Below are positions 20,604 to 32,541 of a DNA stretch of 64,000 nt, piece after piece (positions within the stretch are counted from its first letter, which is position 1; the number at the start of each line of letters is the position of its first letter). The DNA comes from an uncultured Sphingomonadaceae bacterium. GTDB taxonomy: Bacteria > Pseudomonadota > Alphaproteobacteria > Sphingomonadales > Sphingomonadaceae. Both the position numbers and the translations under genes were made by a program. The stretch is taken from contig CANMWO010000001.1 of the NCBI GenBank assembly GCA_947501695.1, forward strand, positions 992,001-1,056,000. Direction: 5' to 3'. The notes below the pieces were generated by a model. It had not been told where the DNA came from. It ran no database searches and saw only the letters and a program-made list of their open reading frames with translations.

Positions 20604-23039
20604 ATGTCCCAGTCCGAGTCCACATCTGCCTCTAGTCCCGAAGCCAAGGCGCTGCCCTTGCTGCCGTTGCGGGATATTGTAGTGTTTCCCAGCATGATCG
20701 TGCCTCTTTTTGTCGGGCGCGATAAATCGGTTGTGGCTTTGGAAAAGGCGATGGACAGCGACAAGGAAATCTTCCTGGTTGCCCAACTGGATCCGGCGGA
20801 AGACGATCCGGGCCGCGATCAGCTTTATGATCTTGGCGTCGTTGCGACTGTGTTACAGTTGCTAAAATTGCCCGATGGCACAGTCCGCGTGCTGGTTGAG
20901 GGTAAACAGCGCGCGACGCATGTTTCTTTGGACGAGCAAGACGATGGATTTGTCTTGGCTAACGTGAATTTGATTGCTGAAGATTCTGTTGACGGACCAG
21001 AGGCGACCGCGCTGATGCGCTCTGTGGTTGAGCAATTTGAAAATTACTCGAAACTCAACAAAAAAATGCCTGCGGAAACCGTGGTGCAACTTGGTGAGAT
21101 TGACGAAGCCTCGCGTCTGGCAGATGCCGTTGCGGCCAATATCAACGTCAAAGTGGCGGATAAGCAGAGTCTTTTAATCGAAAGCGACCCAATTAAACGC
21201 CTCGAGATGGCCTTTGCCTTCATGGAAGGTGAGCTTGGTGTTCTTCAGGTCGAAAAGAAAATTCGTGGCCGCGTAAAGCGTCAGATGGAGAAAACCCAGC
21301 GCGAATATTATCTGAATGAACAGATGAAGGCGATCCAGCGTGAATTAGGCGATGGTGAAGACGGCGAAGGCGATGAAATGTCTGCGCTGGGCAAGAAAAT
21401 CGAGGAGATGAAGCTCTCCAAGGAAGCCAAGGCCAAGGCCAATGCGGAATACAAAAAGCTTAAGGGCATGCAGCCAATGTCGGCTGAGGCCACTGTTGTT
21501 CGCAACTATCTCGATGTGTTGTTAGGACTGCCATGGGGCAAAAAATCCCGATTGAAGAAAGATATCAAGCAAGCCGAAACGGTCCTCGACGATGATCATT
21601 TTGCTCTGGAAAAAGTGAAAGAACGGATTCTTGAATATCTTGCCGTGCAAACACGAACGAACAAGCTGAAAGGCCCGATCCTTTGCCTCGTTGGCCCTCC
21701 CGGTGTTGGTAAAACTTCGCTGGGCCGCTCCATAGCGAGGGCTACTGGACGCGAATTTGTCCGTCAGTCGTTGGGCGGCGTTCGGGATGAAGCCGAAATT
21801 CGTGGGCATCGCCGGACCTATATTGGTTCGCTACCCGGTAAAATTGTGTCGAACTTGAAAAAGGCGGGTACGTCCAACCCACTTTTCCTGCTCGACGAGA
21901 TCGATAAGCTAGGCCAAGATTTCCGCGGCGATCCTGCCTCAGCCTTGCTAGAAGTGTTGGATCCGGAACAGAATGACAAGTTCCAGGACCATTATCTCGA
22001 AATTGATATCGACTTGTCGGACATCATGTTTGTGACGACAGCTAATTCGCTCAATCTTCCACAACCATTGCTCGACCGGATGGAGATCATCCGGCTCGAA
22101 GGTTACACCGAGGATGAAAAGGTAGAGATTGCCAAACGCCACCTTACCGAGAAGCAAATAGATGCGCATGGCTTGAAAAAAGGTGAGTTTGTTCTGCATG
22201 ACGACGCACTGCGCGACCTGATCCGCTATTATACGCGTGAAGCAGGTGTAAGGACCTTGGAACGTGAAATTGCCAAACTCGCACGTAAAGCGCTGCGTCG
22301 GATATTAGAGGGCGAATATAAGAGCGTCGAAATTACAACTGATAATCTTTCCGAATATGCCGGTGTTCGTAAATATCGTCATGGCGTCGGTGAGGAAGAA
22401 AACCAAGTTGGAGCTGTGACCGGTCTGGCCTGGACGGAAGTTGGCGGCGAATTGCTAACTATCGAATCTGTCACGGTTTCGGGCAAAGGCCAGATTAAGA
22501 CAACCGGTAAACTGGGCGAAGTGATGACCGAGTCGGTGCAGGCCGCTTTGTCATTTGTGAAGTCCCGCGCGCCATCATATGGGATCAAGCCCAGTCTTTT
22601 TGGCAGAAAAGATATCCATATCCACTTGCCGGAAGGGGCGGTACCAAAAGATGGTCCATCAGCCGGCGTCGGCATTGTAACCGCCATCGTGTCCACATTA
22701 ACTGGCATAACAGTTCGCCGCGATGTCGCTATGACTGGCGAAGTAACCCTGCGCGGGCGTGTATTGCCGATCGGCGGGCTAAAGGAAAAATTGCTCGCTG
22801 CCTTACGTGGCGGTATCACGACGGTATTGATTCCAGCGGAAAATGAGAAAGATCTGGTGGAAATTCCAGACAACATCACCTCATCGCTAAAGATCATACC
22901 AGTTAAACATGCGGATGAAGTACTTGCTCTAGCACTCACTGAAAAGATTCAGCCGATTGAATGGAGTGATGCAGATGAATTGGCGAGCCATGCTGCTGCT
23001 CCGCGTGCTGATGATAGTGGGTCTACCGCAAGACACTAG
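20604..23039 (+). CDS. lon: ATP-dependent protease Lon
   Basis: PLLPLRDIVVFP N-domain, GPPGVGKTSLGRSIA, catalytic KDGPSAGVGI and GLKEKLLAA. Confidence 0.98.
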   Translation: MSQSESTSASSPEAKALPLLPLRDIVVFPSMIVPLFVGRDKSVVALEKAMDSDKEIFLVAQLDPAEDDPGRDQLYDLGVVATVLQLLKLPDGTVRVLVEGKQRATHVSLDEQDDGFVLANVNLIAEDSVDGPEATALMRSVVEQFENYSKLNKKMPAETVVQLGEIDEASRLADAVAANINVKVADKQSLLIESDPIKRLEMAFAFMEGELGVLQVEKKIRGRVKRQMEKTQREYYLNEQMKAIQRELGDGEDGEGDEMSALGKKIEEMKLSKEAKAKANAEYKKLKGMQPMSAEATVVRNYLDVLLGLPWGKKSRLKKDIKQAETVLDDDHFALEKVKERILEYLAVQTRTNKLKGPILCLVGPPGVGKTSLGRSIARATGREFVRQSLGGVRDEAEIRGHRRTYIGSLPGKIVSNLKKAGTSNPLFLLDEIDKLGQDFRGDPASALLEVLDPEQNDKFQDHYLEIDIDLSDIMFVTTANSLNLPQPLLDRMEIIRLEGYTEDEKVEIAKRHLTEKQIDAHGLKKGEFVLHDDALRDLIRYYTREAGVRTLEREIAKLARKALRRILEGEYKSVEITTDNLSEYAGVRKYRHGVGEEENQVGAVTGLAWTEVGGELLTIESVTVSGKGQIKTTGKLGEVMTESVQAALSFVKSRAPSYGIKPSLFGRKDIHIHLPEGAVPKDGPSAGVGIVTAIVSTLTGITVRRDVAMTGEVTLRGRVLPIGGLKEKLLAALRGGITTVLIPAENEKDLVEIPDNITSSLKIIPVKHADEVLALALTEKIQPIEWSDADELASHAAAPRADDSGSTARH

Positions 23040-23277
23040 CTACAGATCAGCGCGATTCGGTGCCGGTTTTTCTTCCTAAGACAAATGACAGTTGGCGAAA
23101 AAAGGGCCGAAAATGTCCGATTTTGGATCAAATTTAACCATTTGGCATAAATATTACATCTTTGACCCAAAAATTGGCGGTTTTCCTTTGACTCAAGGGG
23201 GCTTCTTGTAGTTACTGGCCCCAGACAAAGTCGCGATTCAATCAAGAGTTGCTTTTAGAAAAGGGGGGATACCCATT

Positions 23278-23553
23278 ATGAATAAACAGGATCTTATCAG
23301 TAGCGTTGCAGATCACAGTGGTCTCAGCAAGAGCGATGCCGGCAAAGCCGTTGACGCAGTTTTCGATTCTATCACAGGTTCACTGAAGAGCGGCAATGAA
23401 GTCCGTCTCGTCGGTTTTGGAACATTTTCTACATCAAAGCGTAAAGCTTCTACAGGCCGTAACCCACGTACGGGTGAGCCAATGCAGATTCCTGCATCTA
23501 CACAAGCTAAATTCAAAGCCGGCAAGGGCTTGAAAGACGCCGTTAACAAATAA
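23278..23553 (+). CDS. HU-family DNA-binding protein
   Basis: 91 aa, GFGTFSTSKRKASTGRNPRTGEPMQIPAS. Confidence 0.96.
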   Translation: MNKQDLISSVADHSGLSKSDAGKAVDAVFDSITGSLKSGNEVRLVGFGTFSTSKRKASTGRNPRTGEPMQIPASTQAKFKAGKGLKDAVNK

Positions 23554-23559
23554 GTAATT

Positions 23560-23643
23560 GGGGGGAGTGCCTGGGCGCTTCCCCTTTTTTTCGCACTTTG
23601 TTTGAAAAATTCAGGCGGGTTCCTTTTGGACCCGCCTTTTTTC
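23560..23643 (+). terminator. Two consecutive terminator hairpins after HU gene
   Basis: GGGGAGTGC..GCGCTTCCCCTTTTTT, then GGCGGGTTCC..GGACCCGCCTTTTTT. Confidence 0.75.
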
Positions 23644-23820
23644 ATGGGTTAAGAATGCGCTGATGCCAGATGATCAGCTGTTTGGTAAAAACCTGTTCTA
23701 TGCTTGCGAGAGCTATACTAGCTTTATCCTGACCGTTACAGCTGTGTCGGATCACCCTTGGCTCGCGTTAGGGGTTTTTGTGGAAAATAATCCGCCGGAT
23801 TGTTTTTGAATCCATGAAAA

Positions 23821-23896
23821 TGGTAGACGCTGCAGGGATCGAACCTGCGACAAGCTGATTAAGAGTCAGCTGCTCTACCAACTGAGCTAAGCGTCC
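23821..23896 (-). tRNA. tRNA-Lys(CTT), CCA encoded
   Basis: Reverse strand GGACGCTTAGCTCAGTTGGTAGAGCAGCTGACTCTTAATCAGCTTGTCGCAGGTTCGATCCCTGCAGCGTCTACCA; loop CTCTTAA gives anticodon CTT. Confidence 0.95.
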
Positions 23897-23965
23897 ATAT
23901 TCTTGATATGTTTCTATATAGTCGACGCGCTCGGAAGAACAACCGTCTGATGGACTATCTTGACT

Positions 23966-25078
23966 TTATCCAAATGTTCCGCCGCGGCGGCCCGGATGCC
24001 TGTCGATTGCCATTAAAATTCCTATACAGATCATGATGGTCATCATGGATGATCCGCCATGGCTCAAAAAGGGTAATGGAATTCCAACCACTGGCGCAAG
24101 GCCCATGACCATCATCAGGTTGATGGCGACGTAGAAGAATATCGTCGTCGAAAGGCCTGCGGCTGCAAGCTGTGAAAAGCGTGTCTTGGCTCTCATGGCA
24201 ACACCAAGGCCCCAGCGAAATAGCAGGAAGAAACCGAACAAGACGGCTACACCGCCCATCAGGCCCCATTCCTCAGCCATCGTCGCAAATACAAAGTCAG
24301 TGTGTCCTTCAGGCAGATAGTCGAGATGGCTTTGGGTGCCATTTAGGAAGCCCTTCCCAAATATCCCACCCGAACCGATTGCGATTTTTGACTGGCTGAT
24401 ATGGTAACCCGCACCCAAGGGATCGTTTTCTGGGTTAAGGAAAGTGGTAACGCGGCGCTGTTGATAGTCCTCAAGCCCAAAGAAAAAGGCAATGGGGGTG
24501 ATGACAGCAATCGCAGCCGCCCCGCCGATAAACAATCGCATTGGCAGCCCAGCGAGGAAGGCCACGGTCATGGCTCCAGCCAGCACGGTAATTGTTGTGC
24601 CGAGATCCGGTTGCAGCAGAATTAATGCGCAAGGAAATGCGAGTAACATCAGCAACGGCCATATAGCTCCCCAAGTTCGGATTTGGCCTGCTGGCAAAAG
24701 GTCGTAAAAGCGGGCCACTGCCAGAATGATAGCAGGTTTCATAAGCTCGGATGGCTGGATGCGAATAAAGCCAAGGTTAAGCCATCTTTGGCTGCCGCCA
24801 CCGACTGCGCCGATTAGTTCAACGCCGAGAAGCATGATGACCACAACAATGTAAACAGGGAAGGCAATGGCTTTCCAGAAATTCTCTTTAAGTCGAGAAA
24901 AAACGATCGCCATGCCGAGAAAAACCATGAAACGGACCATGTGCAGACCTGCCCAGGGGGTAACGCTCCCGCCGGCCGCGGAATAGAGCACAACAAAACC
25001 AAAACCTGCCATAACCAAAAGCAGTAATATTGTTTTCCAAGGAAGTTGTGCAATGGGCGCGGGAATGAAATCGTTCAA
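23966..25078 (-). CDS. rodA: Rod-shape determining protein RodA (SEDS)
   Basis: Polytopic SEDS protein; QPDLGTTITV, LPEGHTDFVFATMAEEWG, PFLSHGGSSM. Confidence 0.95.
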   Translation of the reverse strand: MNDFIPAPIAQLPWKTILLLLVMAGFGFVVLYSAAGGSVTPWAGLHMVRFMVFLGMAIVFSRLKENFWKAIAFPVYIVVVIMLLGVELIGAVGGGSQRWLNLGFIRIQPSELMKPAIILAVARFYDLLPAGQIRTWGAIWPLLMLLAFPCALILLQPDLGTTITVLAGAMTVAFLAGLPMRLFIGGAAAIAVITPIAFFFGLEDYQQRRVTTFLNPENDPLGAGYHISQSKIAIGSGGIFGKGFLNGTQSHLDYLPEGHTDFVFATMAEEWGLMGGVAVLFGFFLLFRWGLGVAMRAKTRFSQLAAAGLSTTIFFYVAINLMMVMGLAPVVGIPLPFLSHGGSSMMTIMICIGILMAIDRHPGRRGGTFG

Positions 25079-25081
25079 TGC

Positions 25082-27067
25082 CTATTGTCCTACTTCGGCA
25101 GCAGAATCCTCGCCGTTCGCTTCGGTTTGAGGCGGGGCTACGCGTCCTTCGGCAATTGCCTTTTCCAGCTCCTTCTGCGCGCGGTAAGCGGCGAGTTGGC
25201 GATCCATACGTTCGGAGATCGTTCCGCCCCAGCTTTCCTCCATCGCCACCAGCTTCTTCATTGCCTTTTCGCGATCATAAAGAAAAGTCATGACGTCGCG
25301 TGCTACTGGATAAGCGGATGACGAGCCGCCCCCGTGTTGAATCACGACAGACGCGGCATAGCGCGGATTTTCAACGGGTGCGAAGCAAACAAACAGGCCA
25401 TGATCGCGGAATTTCCAAGGCACGTCTCGGCCTCCACGGCCATATTTTAGGCTGACGACCTGAGCGGTGCCGGTTTTACCGCCCAACTTTATGTTATCGA
25501 GCGGTAGTCGCGCGCGCCTTGCGGTGCCGGCGCCGTTTACAACTTCACTCATCGCTTCGCGCACAAAGGAAAGATGCTCCGGAGAAATATCCAATGGCGA
25601 TGCGGCGGGCCGATCTTGTTCGAGCAGCAGTTTAGCCTCCAGATTCCTTCCTGACGCCATGCGGGCAGCCATCACACACAGCTGCAAGGGATTGGACAGG
25701 AAAAATCCCTGTCCAATAGCACTATTCACTGTATCAAAATTTTCCCATTCACGGTCATGGCGCTTTTTGATCCATTGTGTGTCCGGCACCGTGCCGTAGC
25801 TTTGCGAGGCAACCGGCAAATCATATTTAGCGCCCAATCCCAGTTCACGCGCCATCAGCGCGATCGCGTCATATCCTATACGCAGAGCCATCTTGTAGAA
25901 ATATGTATCACAGCTTTGGGCATTCGCCCGCTTCATGTTCACGGTGCCATGGGTGCTGTGGCAATTGAAGAACCGATTGCCTACCCGCAATCCGCCGGGG
26001 CAGCTAACGGTTTCTTCCGGATCAATACCACCGCGCAGGAGCGCAAGCGACACCATCGGCTTGATCGTAGAGCCGGGCGGGAATAATCCTTTTAGAGATT
26101 TATCGCGTAGCGGAACATGATCATCGTCTCGTAACATCCCATATTCTGTTTGGCCAATGCCATCGGAAAAACTGTTGGGATCAAAAGACGGCATTGACGT
26201 CATCGCCAAAATGTCACCAGTTTTGCAATCCATCACGACAACAGAACCAGATTCAGGACCGAGGCGGCGCGCTGCATATTCCTGCAAATCAATATCGAGT
26301 GTCATTTGCATGGCTTTGCCGGGAATATCCGGGCGGCTATCAAGCTCGCGAACGATTTTGCCGCGAGCTGTGACTTCCACACGCTTTGCACCAGGCTTGC
26401 CCTGCAGGCGATCCTCGAACGTCTTCTCCAGTCCGTCCTTGCCGATCTTATATCCCGGCGTGACCAAGATAGGATCGGGATTTTCTTTGTAGTCTTCGGC
26501 AGATGCGATGCCAACGTAACCGACGAGATGCCCGACGGCTGCTCCTGTTGGATAGAAGCGAGAGAACCCTTGTCGTGGCGATACGCCCGGTAAATCGGGA
26601 AGGCGAACGCTAACGGCGGCAAAACTCTCCCAATCTAATCCGGTGGCAACCTGAACGGGTTGGAAGCTCGTTGCCTGCTCGAGTTCCTTGTTTATCCGGT
26701 CTATTTCCTCCTGATCGAGCGATAATAGCCGGGCCAATGTTGCAACGGTTTTGTCCTTGTCCTGCATCCGGTCAGGAATGAGGTCGACCCGGAAATCTGT
26801 TTTATTATTGGCAATGGGCTTACCGTTCCGATCAATCAGCCAACCGCGTCTCGGAGGTACTAGCGTCAAGTTGACGCGGTTACTTTCCGATAAAAGCTGA
26901 TAGCGTTCATTTTCGGCTACCGAGATGTAAGCCATCCTTCCGGCAAGCAGAACTCCGATACTAGCCTGCAATCCCCCTATGACTGTCGCACGCCGGGTAA
27001 AGGTTAAAGCCTGTACGGCTCCGCTAATGGTTTTGCCGCCGCCAATGCTCATCGGGCCACTCGCCAA
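25082..27067 (-). CDS. mrdA: Penicillin-binding protein 2
   Basis: RRGWLIDRNGKP, GSTIKPMVSLALL (SxxK), KLGGKTGTAQV (KTG). Confidence 0.95.
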   Translation of the reverse strand: MASGPMSIGGGKTISGAVQALTFTRRATVIGGLQASIGVLLAGRMAYISVAENERYQLLSESNRVNLTLVPPRRGWLIDRNGKPIANNKTDFRVDLIPDRMQDKDKTVATLARLLSLDQEEIDRINKELEQATSFQPVQVATGLDWESFAAVSVRLPDLPGVSPRQGFSRFYPTGAAVGHLVGYVGIASAEDYKENPDPILVTPGYKIGKDGLEKTFEDRLQGKPGAKRVEVTARGKIVRELDSRPDIPGKAMQMTLDIDLQEYAARRLGPESGSVVVMDCKTGDILAMTSMPSFDPNSFSDGIGQTEYGMLRDDDHVPLRDKSLKGLFPPGSTIKPMVSLALLRGGIDPEETVSCPGGLRVGNRFFNCHSTHGTVNMKRANAQSCDTYFYKMALRIGYDAIALMARELGLGAKYDLPVASQSYGTVPDTQWIKKRHDREWENFDTVNSAIGQGFFLSNPLQLCVMAARMASGRNLEAKLLLEQDRPAASPLDISPEHLSFVREAMSEVVNGAGTARRARLPLDNIKLGGKTGTAQVVSLKYGRGGRDVPWKFRDHGLFVCFAPVENPRYAASVVIQHGGGSSSAYPVARDVMTFLYDREKAMKKLVAMEESWGGTISERMDRQLAAYRAQKELEKAIAEGRVAPPQTEANGEDSAAEVGQ

Positions 27068-27564
27068 TTATCAATTGCTCCGATCAAGCGGGTCATGAAA
27101 GGATAAAGCAGGATTGAGAGTAATATCTGCGGCACTAATATTTCGAGCCTGAGTAAATTGCTTTGAAAGTCGATGATCAGCATACCGCATATTAGCACAA
27201 AAATAATCGAAAGGGAGGCTATAAGCCAGTCCTGCCAATAATCTCTGCCAACGCCTCTACGGTCGAGCGTTTCCAGCGCAATAAACACCAGCGACCATAA
27301 AAATGCGGCACTGCCAAATGGTTGACCGCTGAATATGTCATCTATCATGCCCAGCGGGAACCCGGCCCATACCGGCCAATAGCCGGGACGGATCAAGCGC
27401 CAGGAAAGCAATATCAATAGCCCCAAAGGCGGCAGGATAGGATAGTCGGTGATCAGTGGTAGTGCCGTAACCATTGAACCCAATATGACCGTGATTGACG
27501 GAATGAATTTTATGCGAAATTGCGAAGGTTGCCGATTGATACGAGAACGATAGGGTTTCGCCAT
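27049..27564 (-). CDS. mreD: Rod-shape determining protein MreD
   Basis: Small polytopic protein between mreC and mrdA; LGMIDDIFSGQPFGSAAFLW. Confidence 0.85.
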   Translation of the reverse strand: MAKPYRSRINRQPSQFRIKFIPSITVILGSMVTALPLITDYPILPPLGLLILLSWRLIRPGYWPVWAGFPLGMIDDIFSGQPFGSAAFLWSLVFIALETLDRRGVGRDYWQDWLIASLSIIFVLICGMLIIDFQSNLLRLEILVPQILLSILLYPFMTRLIGAIDNWRVAR

Positions 27565-28472
27565 TATTCTCCGCCTTCGGAAGCGGTTTCGGCCTCATCA
27601 ACTTTTTCCTGTTTGATGGCGGCGACAGTCTCGGCCTGAAACATAGGTTGCACGATGACATGGCTGACTTTTGCAGAATTTGCCAATATTCGAGCGATGG
27701 CTCCCGTGTCGGTTTTACGAATGACAACAGCTACGGGAATTCCAGGAGCATATAGGCCGCCGCTGCCCGATGTGATCAGTAGATCTCCGCCATTAAAAGG
27801 GTTGGTGCCCAAATTTATCGGGCGCACATCAACAGTTCCGTCCCCGCGACCAGTTGCGAAAGCTGGAAGTTCGTCACTGGCTCTTTTTACTGGCATCACA
27901 TTCTGCCCATCGGAGACAAGGAGTATCCGGGCAGTTGTCGGGCCGGCTTCCAAGACACGTCCAACCAAACCTTCGGGAGCTCGCACCGGTTGACCAATTA
28001 AGATGCCATCCGTGGTTCCCAACCCTAGGGTGGCCATGCGTCGGGAACTAGAAGATGTGGAGCTTATTAGACGCGCCATGCCGATGGCGTCAGGGACTTC
28101 TTTATCCAGATCGAGCAACCGCTTCAGTCGCTCATTTTCCTGCTTCAGGGAGCGAGCTTCCAATATTTCGATACGGCTTTTCTCAAGCTCGCGCTTCATA
28201 TCGGCGTTTTTTGACGCGGCGTTGAAATAGGCTGAGATATTCTCGCCGGCATTGCCTGTGGCTCCGCCTACTTCTGACAGGGTTCTGCTGACAGGCGCCG
28301 TTGCTTCTGCGCCGATGGTGCGAAGGACTGCAAAGCCCTGTGGATCGAAAATAGAGATAAGCAGCAAGAGGAGCCCGACAACAGCTCCTAATATGCCCAG
28401 TAAATAGCTGGCGAATATGCTATATTGCGCCCGCTTGGAAAATCCTGGGCGCCGGTTATTTGGCGGCGCCAT
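27564..28472 (-). CDS. mreC: Rod-shape determining protein MreC
   Basis: N-terminal TM + coiled coil, GLVGRVLEAGPTTARILLVSD, LLITSGSGGLYAPGIPVA. Confidence 0.93.
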   Translation of the reverse strand: MAPPNNRRPGFSKRAQYSIFASYLLGILGAVVGLLLLLISIFDPQGFAVLRTIGAEATAPVSRTLSEVGGATGNAGENISAYFNAASKNADMKRELEKSRIEILEARSLKQENERLKRLLDLDKEVPDAIGMARLISSTSSSSRRMATLGLGTTDGILIGQPVRAPEGLVGRVLEAGPTTARILLVSDGQNVMPVKRASDELPAFATGRGDGTVDVRPINLGTNPFNGGDLLITSGSGGLYAPGIPVAVVIRKTDTGAIARILANSAKVSHVIVQPMFQAETVAAIKQEKVDEAETASEGGE

Positions 28473-28516
28473 TACTGCTTATCCTTCCGCTTTCAACATT
28501 CCAGTCTTATGATCCA

Positions 28517-29596
<1,080 letters not shown>

Positions 29597-29728
29597 CTAA
29601 AACTATAGCGACATTTTGGCTGAACGGGGGATGAAGTTAACCATTTGCATCGTCCAGCAAAACACCTCGAAAAACTAAGTCGCAATCAAGGGTCGCTTGG
29701 CATGATCGCTTGGGCTAGGAACGCCGAT

Positions 29729-31540
29729 ATGTCAATAAGAAGACTCCCAAATAGCCTCATCAATCGGATCGCAGCCGGTGAAGTTGTCGAGCGTCCGGCT
29801 AGCGCGTTAAAGGAGCTGGTTGAGAATGCCATTGATGCGGGCTCCAGCCAGATTAATATTCGTTTGGAACAAGGTGGCCTCGATCTGATCGAAGTTGCTG
29901 ACAATGGATGCGGCATGACCCGCGATGATATGGCCTTGGCGCTGGAGCGTCATGCCACGTCCAAGCTGCCAGATGAAGCGATCGAGATGGTCGCGACATT
30001 GGGTTTTCGCGGGGAAGCGCTGCCTTCGATAGCGAGTGTAGCGCGACTCACTATAGAAAGCCGGGTTGAAGGCGAGGATGGTTGGACGCGAATTGTTAAT
30101 CACGGCGAAGTGGAAGCGGACGAGCCAGCGGCCATCCCGCCTGGCACCAAAGTGCGGGTGGAACAGCTCTTTGCCAAAGTACCAGCCCGCCGGAAATTCT
30201 TGCGCACGCCGCGCAGTGAATATGCCGCGTGCGTTGATGTGGTGCGGCGGCTCGCCATGGCCCGGCCTGATATCGGGTTCACGCTGACTCATGAAAATCG
30301 CAAGGCGATTGCGGTGCAGGGCGGCGAAAGCGGTCCGGATCGTGTGGCAGCGCTCACCAACAAGGAATTGCGCGCCAACAGCGTGGCGGTCGATCTGGCG
30401 CGGGAAGAAGTGCGGCTTTCCGGCGTCGCTGGCTTGCCAACCTATAATCGCGGTGTGGCCGATCATCAGTTCCTTTTCGTCAATGGCCGCCCCGTGAAAG
30501 ACCGCCTTTTGGTTGGTGCTGTGCGCGGGGCCTATGCGGAAATGCTGGCGCGGGATCGTCATCCTATTGTGGCCCTGTTTATTGATATGCCGCCGGAGCT
30601 TGTGGACGTGAACGTGCATCCGGCCAAAACCGAGGTTCGTTTCCGTGAACCAGCAATGATCCGCGGCATGATTGTCAGCGGCTTGCGGCGAGCTTTGGAC
30701 GAAGGTGGTTTTCGCGCGGTCCAGCGTCCGGCGGAATCGGCCCTGGCCAATTGGCAGACGGAACCGCAGGCGCCTGACCCACAAACAAGTATCTTTACTC
30801 CACAGGGACCCATTGGGGGCAGGGCAACGATCCAATCGCAGCCTTATCCATCCGCGGTGCAGGATAATAGCAGCGCTTTCAGTACGTTGAATCCTGACGA
30901 GCTGGCCCCGCTTATGGGGCGTGCCGAAGAAGCCGCGCAGCCTGTGCCCGAAGCTGTCAGCCACCCGCTCGGTATCGCCCGTGGGCAGGTGTCAAAAACC
31001 TATATCGTAGCCGAAGCAGAGGATGGACTGGTCATTGTTGATCAGCATGCCGCTCATGAGCGTTTGGTGCTGGAACGGATGCGCAAAGCTGTGGAAGGAG
31101 GAACTGTCGCTTCGCAGGCCTTGCTGATGGCCGAAGTCGTGGAGCTGGATGAGAATGCCTGTGACCGACTGGAAGCACGCATGGTGGAACTGTCAGAATT
31201 TGGTTTGGAACTCGAGCGTTTCGGTCCTTCAGCCATGCTGGTGCGAGCCACTCCGGCCATGCTGGGTTCGGGTGATGTCAAAGGCTTGATTACCGATCTG
31301 GCGGATGAACTCGGCGCATATGACGAGGCTTTGTCCTTGAAAGAGCGGATTGACCATGTCGCCTCGACCATGGCTTGTCACGGGTCTGTAAGGGCAGGGC
31401 GCGTGCTCAACGTCGCTGAAATGAACGCGCTTCTTCGCGAAATGGAAGTGACCCCGCATTCAGGGCAGTGCAATCATGGCCGCCCGACTTGGGTCAAACT
31501 GGCGCACGGGGATATTGAAAAACTCTTTGGGAGAAAGTGA
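29729..31540 (+). CDS. mutL: DNA mismatch repair protein MutL
   Basis: INRIAAGEVVERPASALKELVENAIDAGS, GFRGEALPSIASV; ATG at 29729 (MSIRRLPNSL) preferred over the upstream ORF start. Confidence 0.95.
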   Translation: MSIRRLPNSLINRIAAGEVVERPASALKELVENAIDAGSSQINIRLEQGGLDLIEVADNGCGMTRDDMALALERHATSKLPDEAIEMVATLGFRGEALPSIASVARLTIESRVEGEDGWTRIVNHGEVEADEPAAIPPGTKVRVEQLFAKVPARRKFLRTPRSEYAACVDVVRRLAMARPDIGFTLTHENRKAIAVQGGESGPDRVAALTNKELRANSVAVDLAREEVRLSGVAGLPTYNRGVADHQFLFVNGRPVKDRLLVGAVRGAYAEMLARDRHPIVALFIDMPPELVDVNVHPAKTEVRFREPAMIRGMIVSGLRRALDEGGFRAVQRPAESALANWQTEPQAPDPQTSIFTPQGPIGGRATIQSQPYPSAVQDNSSAFSTLNPDELAPLMGRAEEAAQPVPEAVSHPLGIARGQVSKTYIVAEAEDGLVIVDQHAAHERLVLERMRKAVEGGTVASQALLMAEVVELDENACDRLEARMVELSEFGLELERFGPSAMLVRATPAMLGSGDVKGLITDLADELGAYDEALSLKERIDHVASTMACHGSVRAGRVLNVAEMNALLREMEVTPHSGQCNHGRPTWVKLAHGDIEKLFGRK

Positions 31541-32058
31541 TGCGTTCAATTGCCTTATCTACCTTGGCGTTGCTGGCAACAGCTTGTGTCTCGAGCGAAA
31601 GCAACAGTCCCAGTTTTCCAGTTGATCCAGAAGGCGGCATTGGTGACGGTATAAGTAGGCCGATGCTGGAGCCCATAAAAAAAGATCAATTCAAGCGCCC
31701 ACGGCGGGTATTCGAAGCACCCGTAGCTTGCATCTTTATAGCGCAGGGCAATAGCGATCCGTTGCTTCTCGTAACGTCCCGACAAACCGATGGTGCCGCT
31801 GGCAAAGCTGCTATTCGGATTAACAATATGATTGTTGAGCTAGCAGATGACGCCGGCGACTTAGGCCGGATTAAGGCAGGCGGTTCTTTTAGCAGTGAAG
31901 CCATTCAGATCACCATCGAACGGCGCGGCGAAGAAACCAGACATAAGACGCAGGACACTTTTTTCTGGCCGGCGATATTGAAAATTTCTCAGGACGAAGG
32001 TGGGTCAAACATATATGAAGGCCATTATGAATGCGCCGCTGGTGATGCTGCCACCTAA
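31537..32058 (+). CDS. Hypothetical lipoprotein
   Basis: Signal with lipobox LLATAC; start overlaps mutL stop. Confidence 0.55.
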   Translation: MMRSIALSTLALLATACVSSESNSPSFPVDPEGGIGDGISRPMLEPIKKDQFKRPRRVFEAPVACIFIAQGNSDPLLLVTSRQTDGAAGKAAIRINNMIVELADDAGDLGRIKAGGSFSSEAIQITIERRGEETRHKTQDTFFWPAILKISQDEGGSNIYEGHYECAAGDAAT

Positions 32059-32501
32059 TCCCCGCGCACCTGAATTAAACCGGTGCTCTCCATTGTCATA
32101 ACTTGTTCGTCATTCTGGTTAAACACGGTGATCTTGCCCTTCATAATCCCCATTTCCGGGCGGCTTTCAGACCGTCGCTTCTCCAACGTAACATGCTCGC
32201 AGCGCAGCGTATCTCCCGGATAGACCGGCTTTAGCCAGCGCAGGTTCTCGACGCCGGGTGATCCAAGGCCCGCCTGTTTGTTGGCGTTCATATGATCAAC
32301 CATCATCCGCATCATCATCGCCGCGCTATGCCAGCCGCTGGCGGACAGGCGACCGAAATGGGTTTTTGCAGCCGCTTCTTCGTCGAGATGAAAAGCCTGT
32401 GGGTCATATTTGGACGCGAAGTCGATCACTTCGTCGCGGGTCACCTCATAGGATCCATATTTCTGAACGACGTTGATTTGGATATCTTCATAGTAGAGCA
32501 T
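32055..32501 (-). CDS. MaoC-family dehydratase
   Basis: Hot-dog hydratase pattern: FASKYDPQAFHLDEEAAAKTHFGRLSASGWHSAAM. Confidence 0.88.
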   Translation of the reverse strand: MLYYEDIQINVVQKYGSYEVTRDEVIDFASKYDPQAFHLDEEAAAKTHFGRLSASGWHSAAMMMRMMVDHMNANKQAGLGSPGVENLRWLKPVYPGDTLRCEHVTLEKRRSESRPEMGIMKGKITVFNQNDEQVMTMESTGLIQVRGD

Positions 32502-32541
32502 GGGCGACTTTCTGATGGAACCATAGTCCTATGACAAGGAT

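Noticed and set aside
29807-30964. 385 aa minus-strand ORF inside mutL
   Set aside because: Antisense shadow ORF; composition is His/Arg-rich with no recognisable domain, and mutL on the plus strand is clear.
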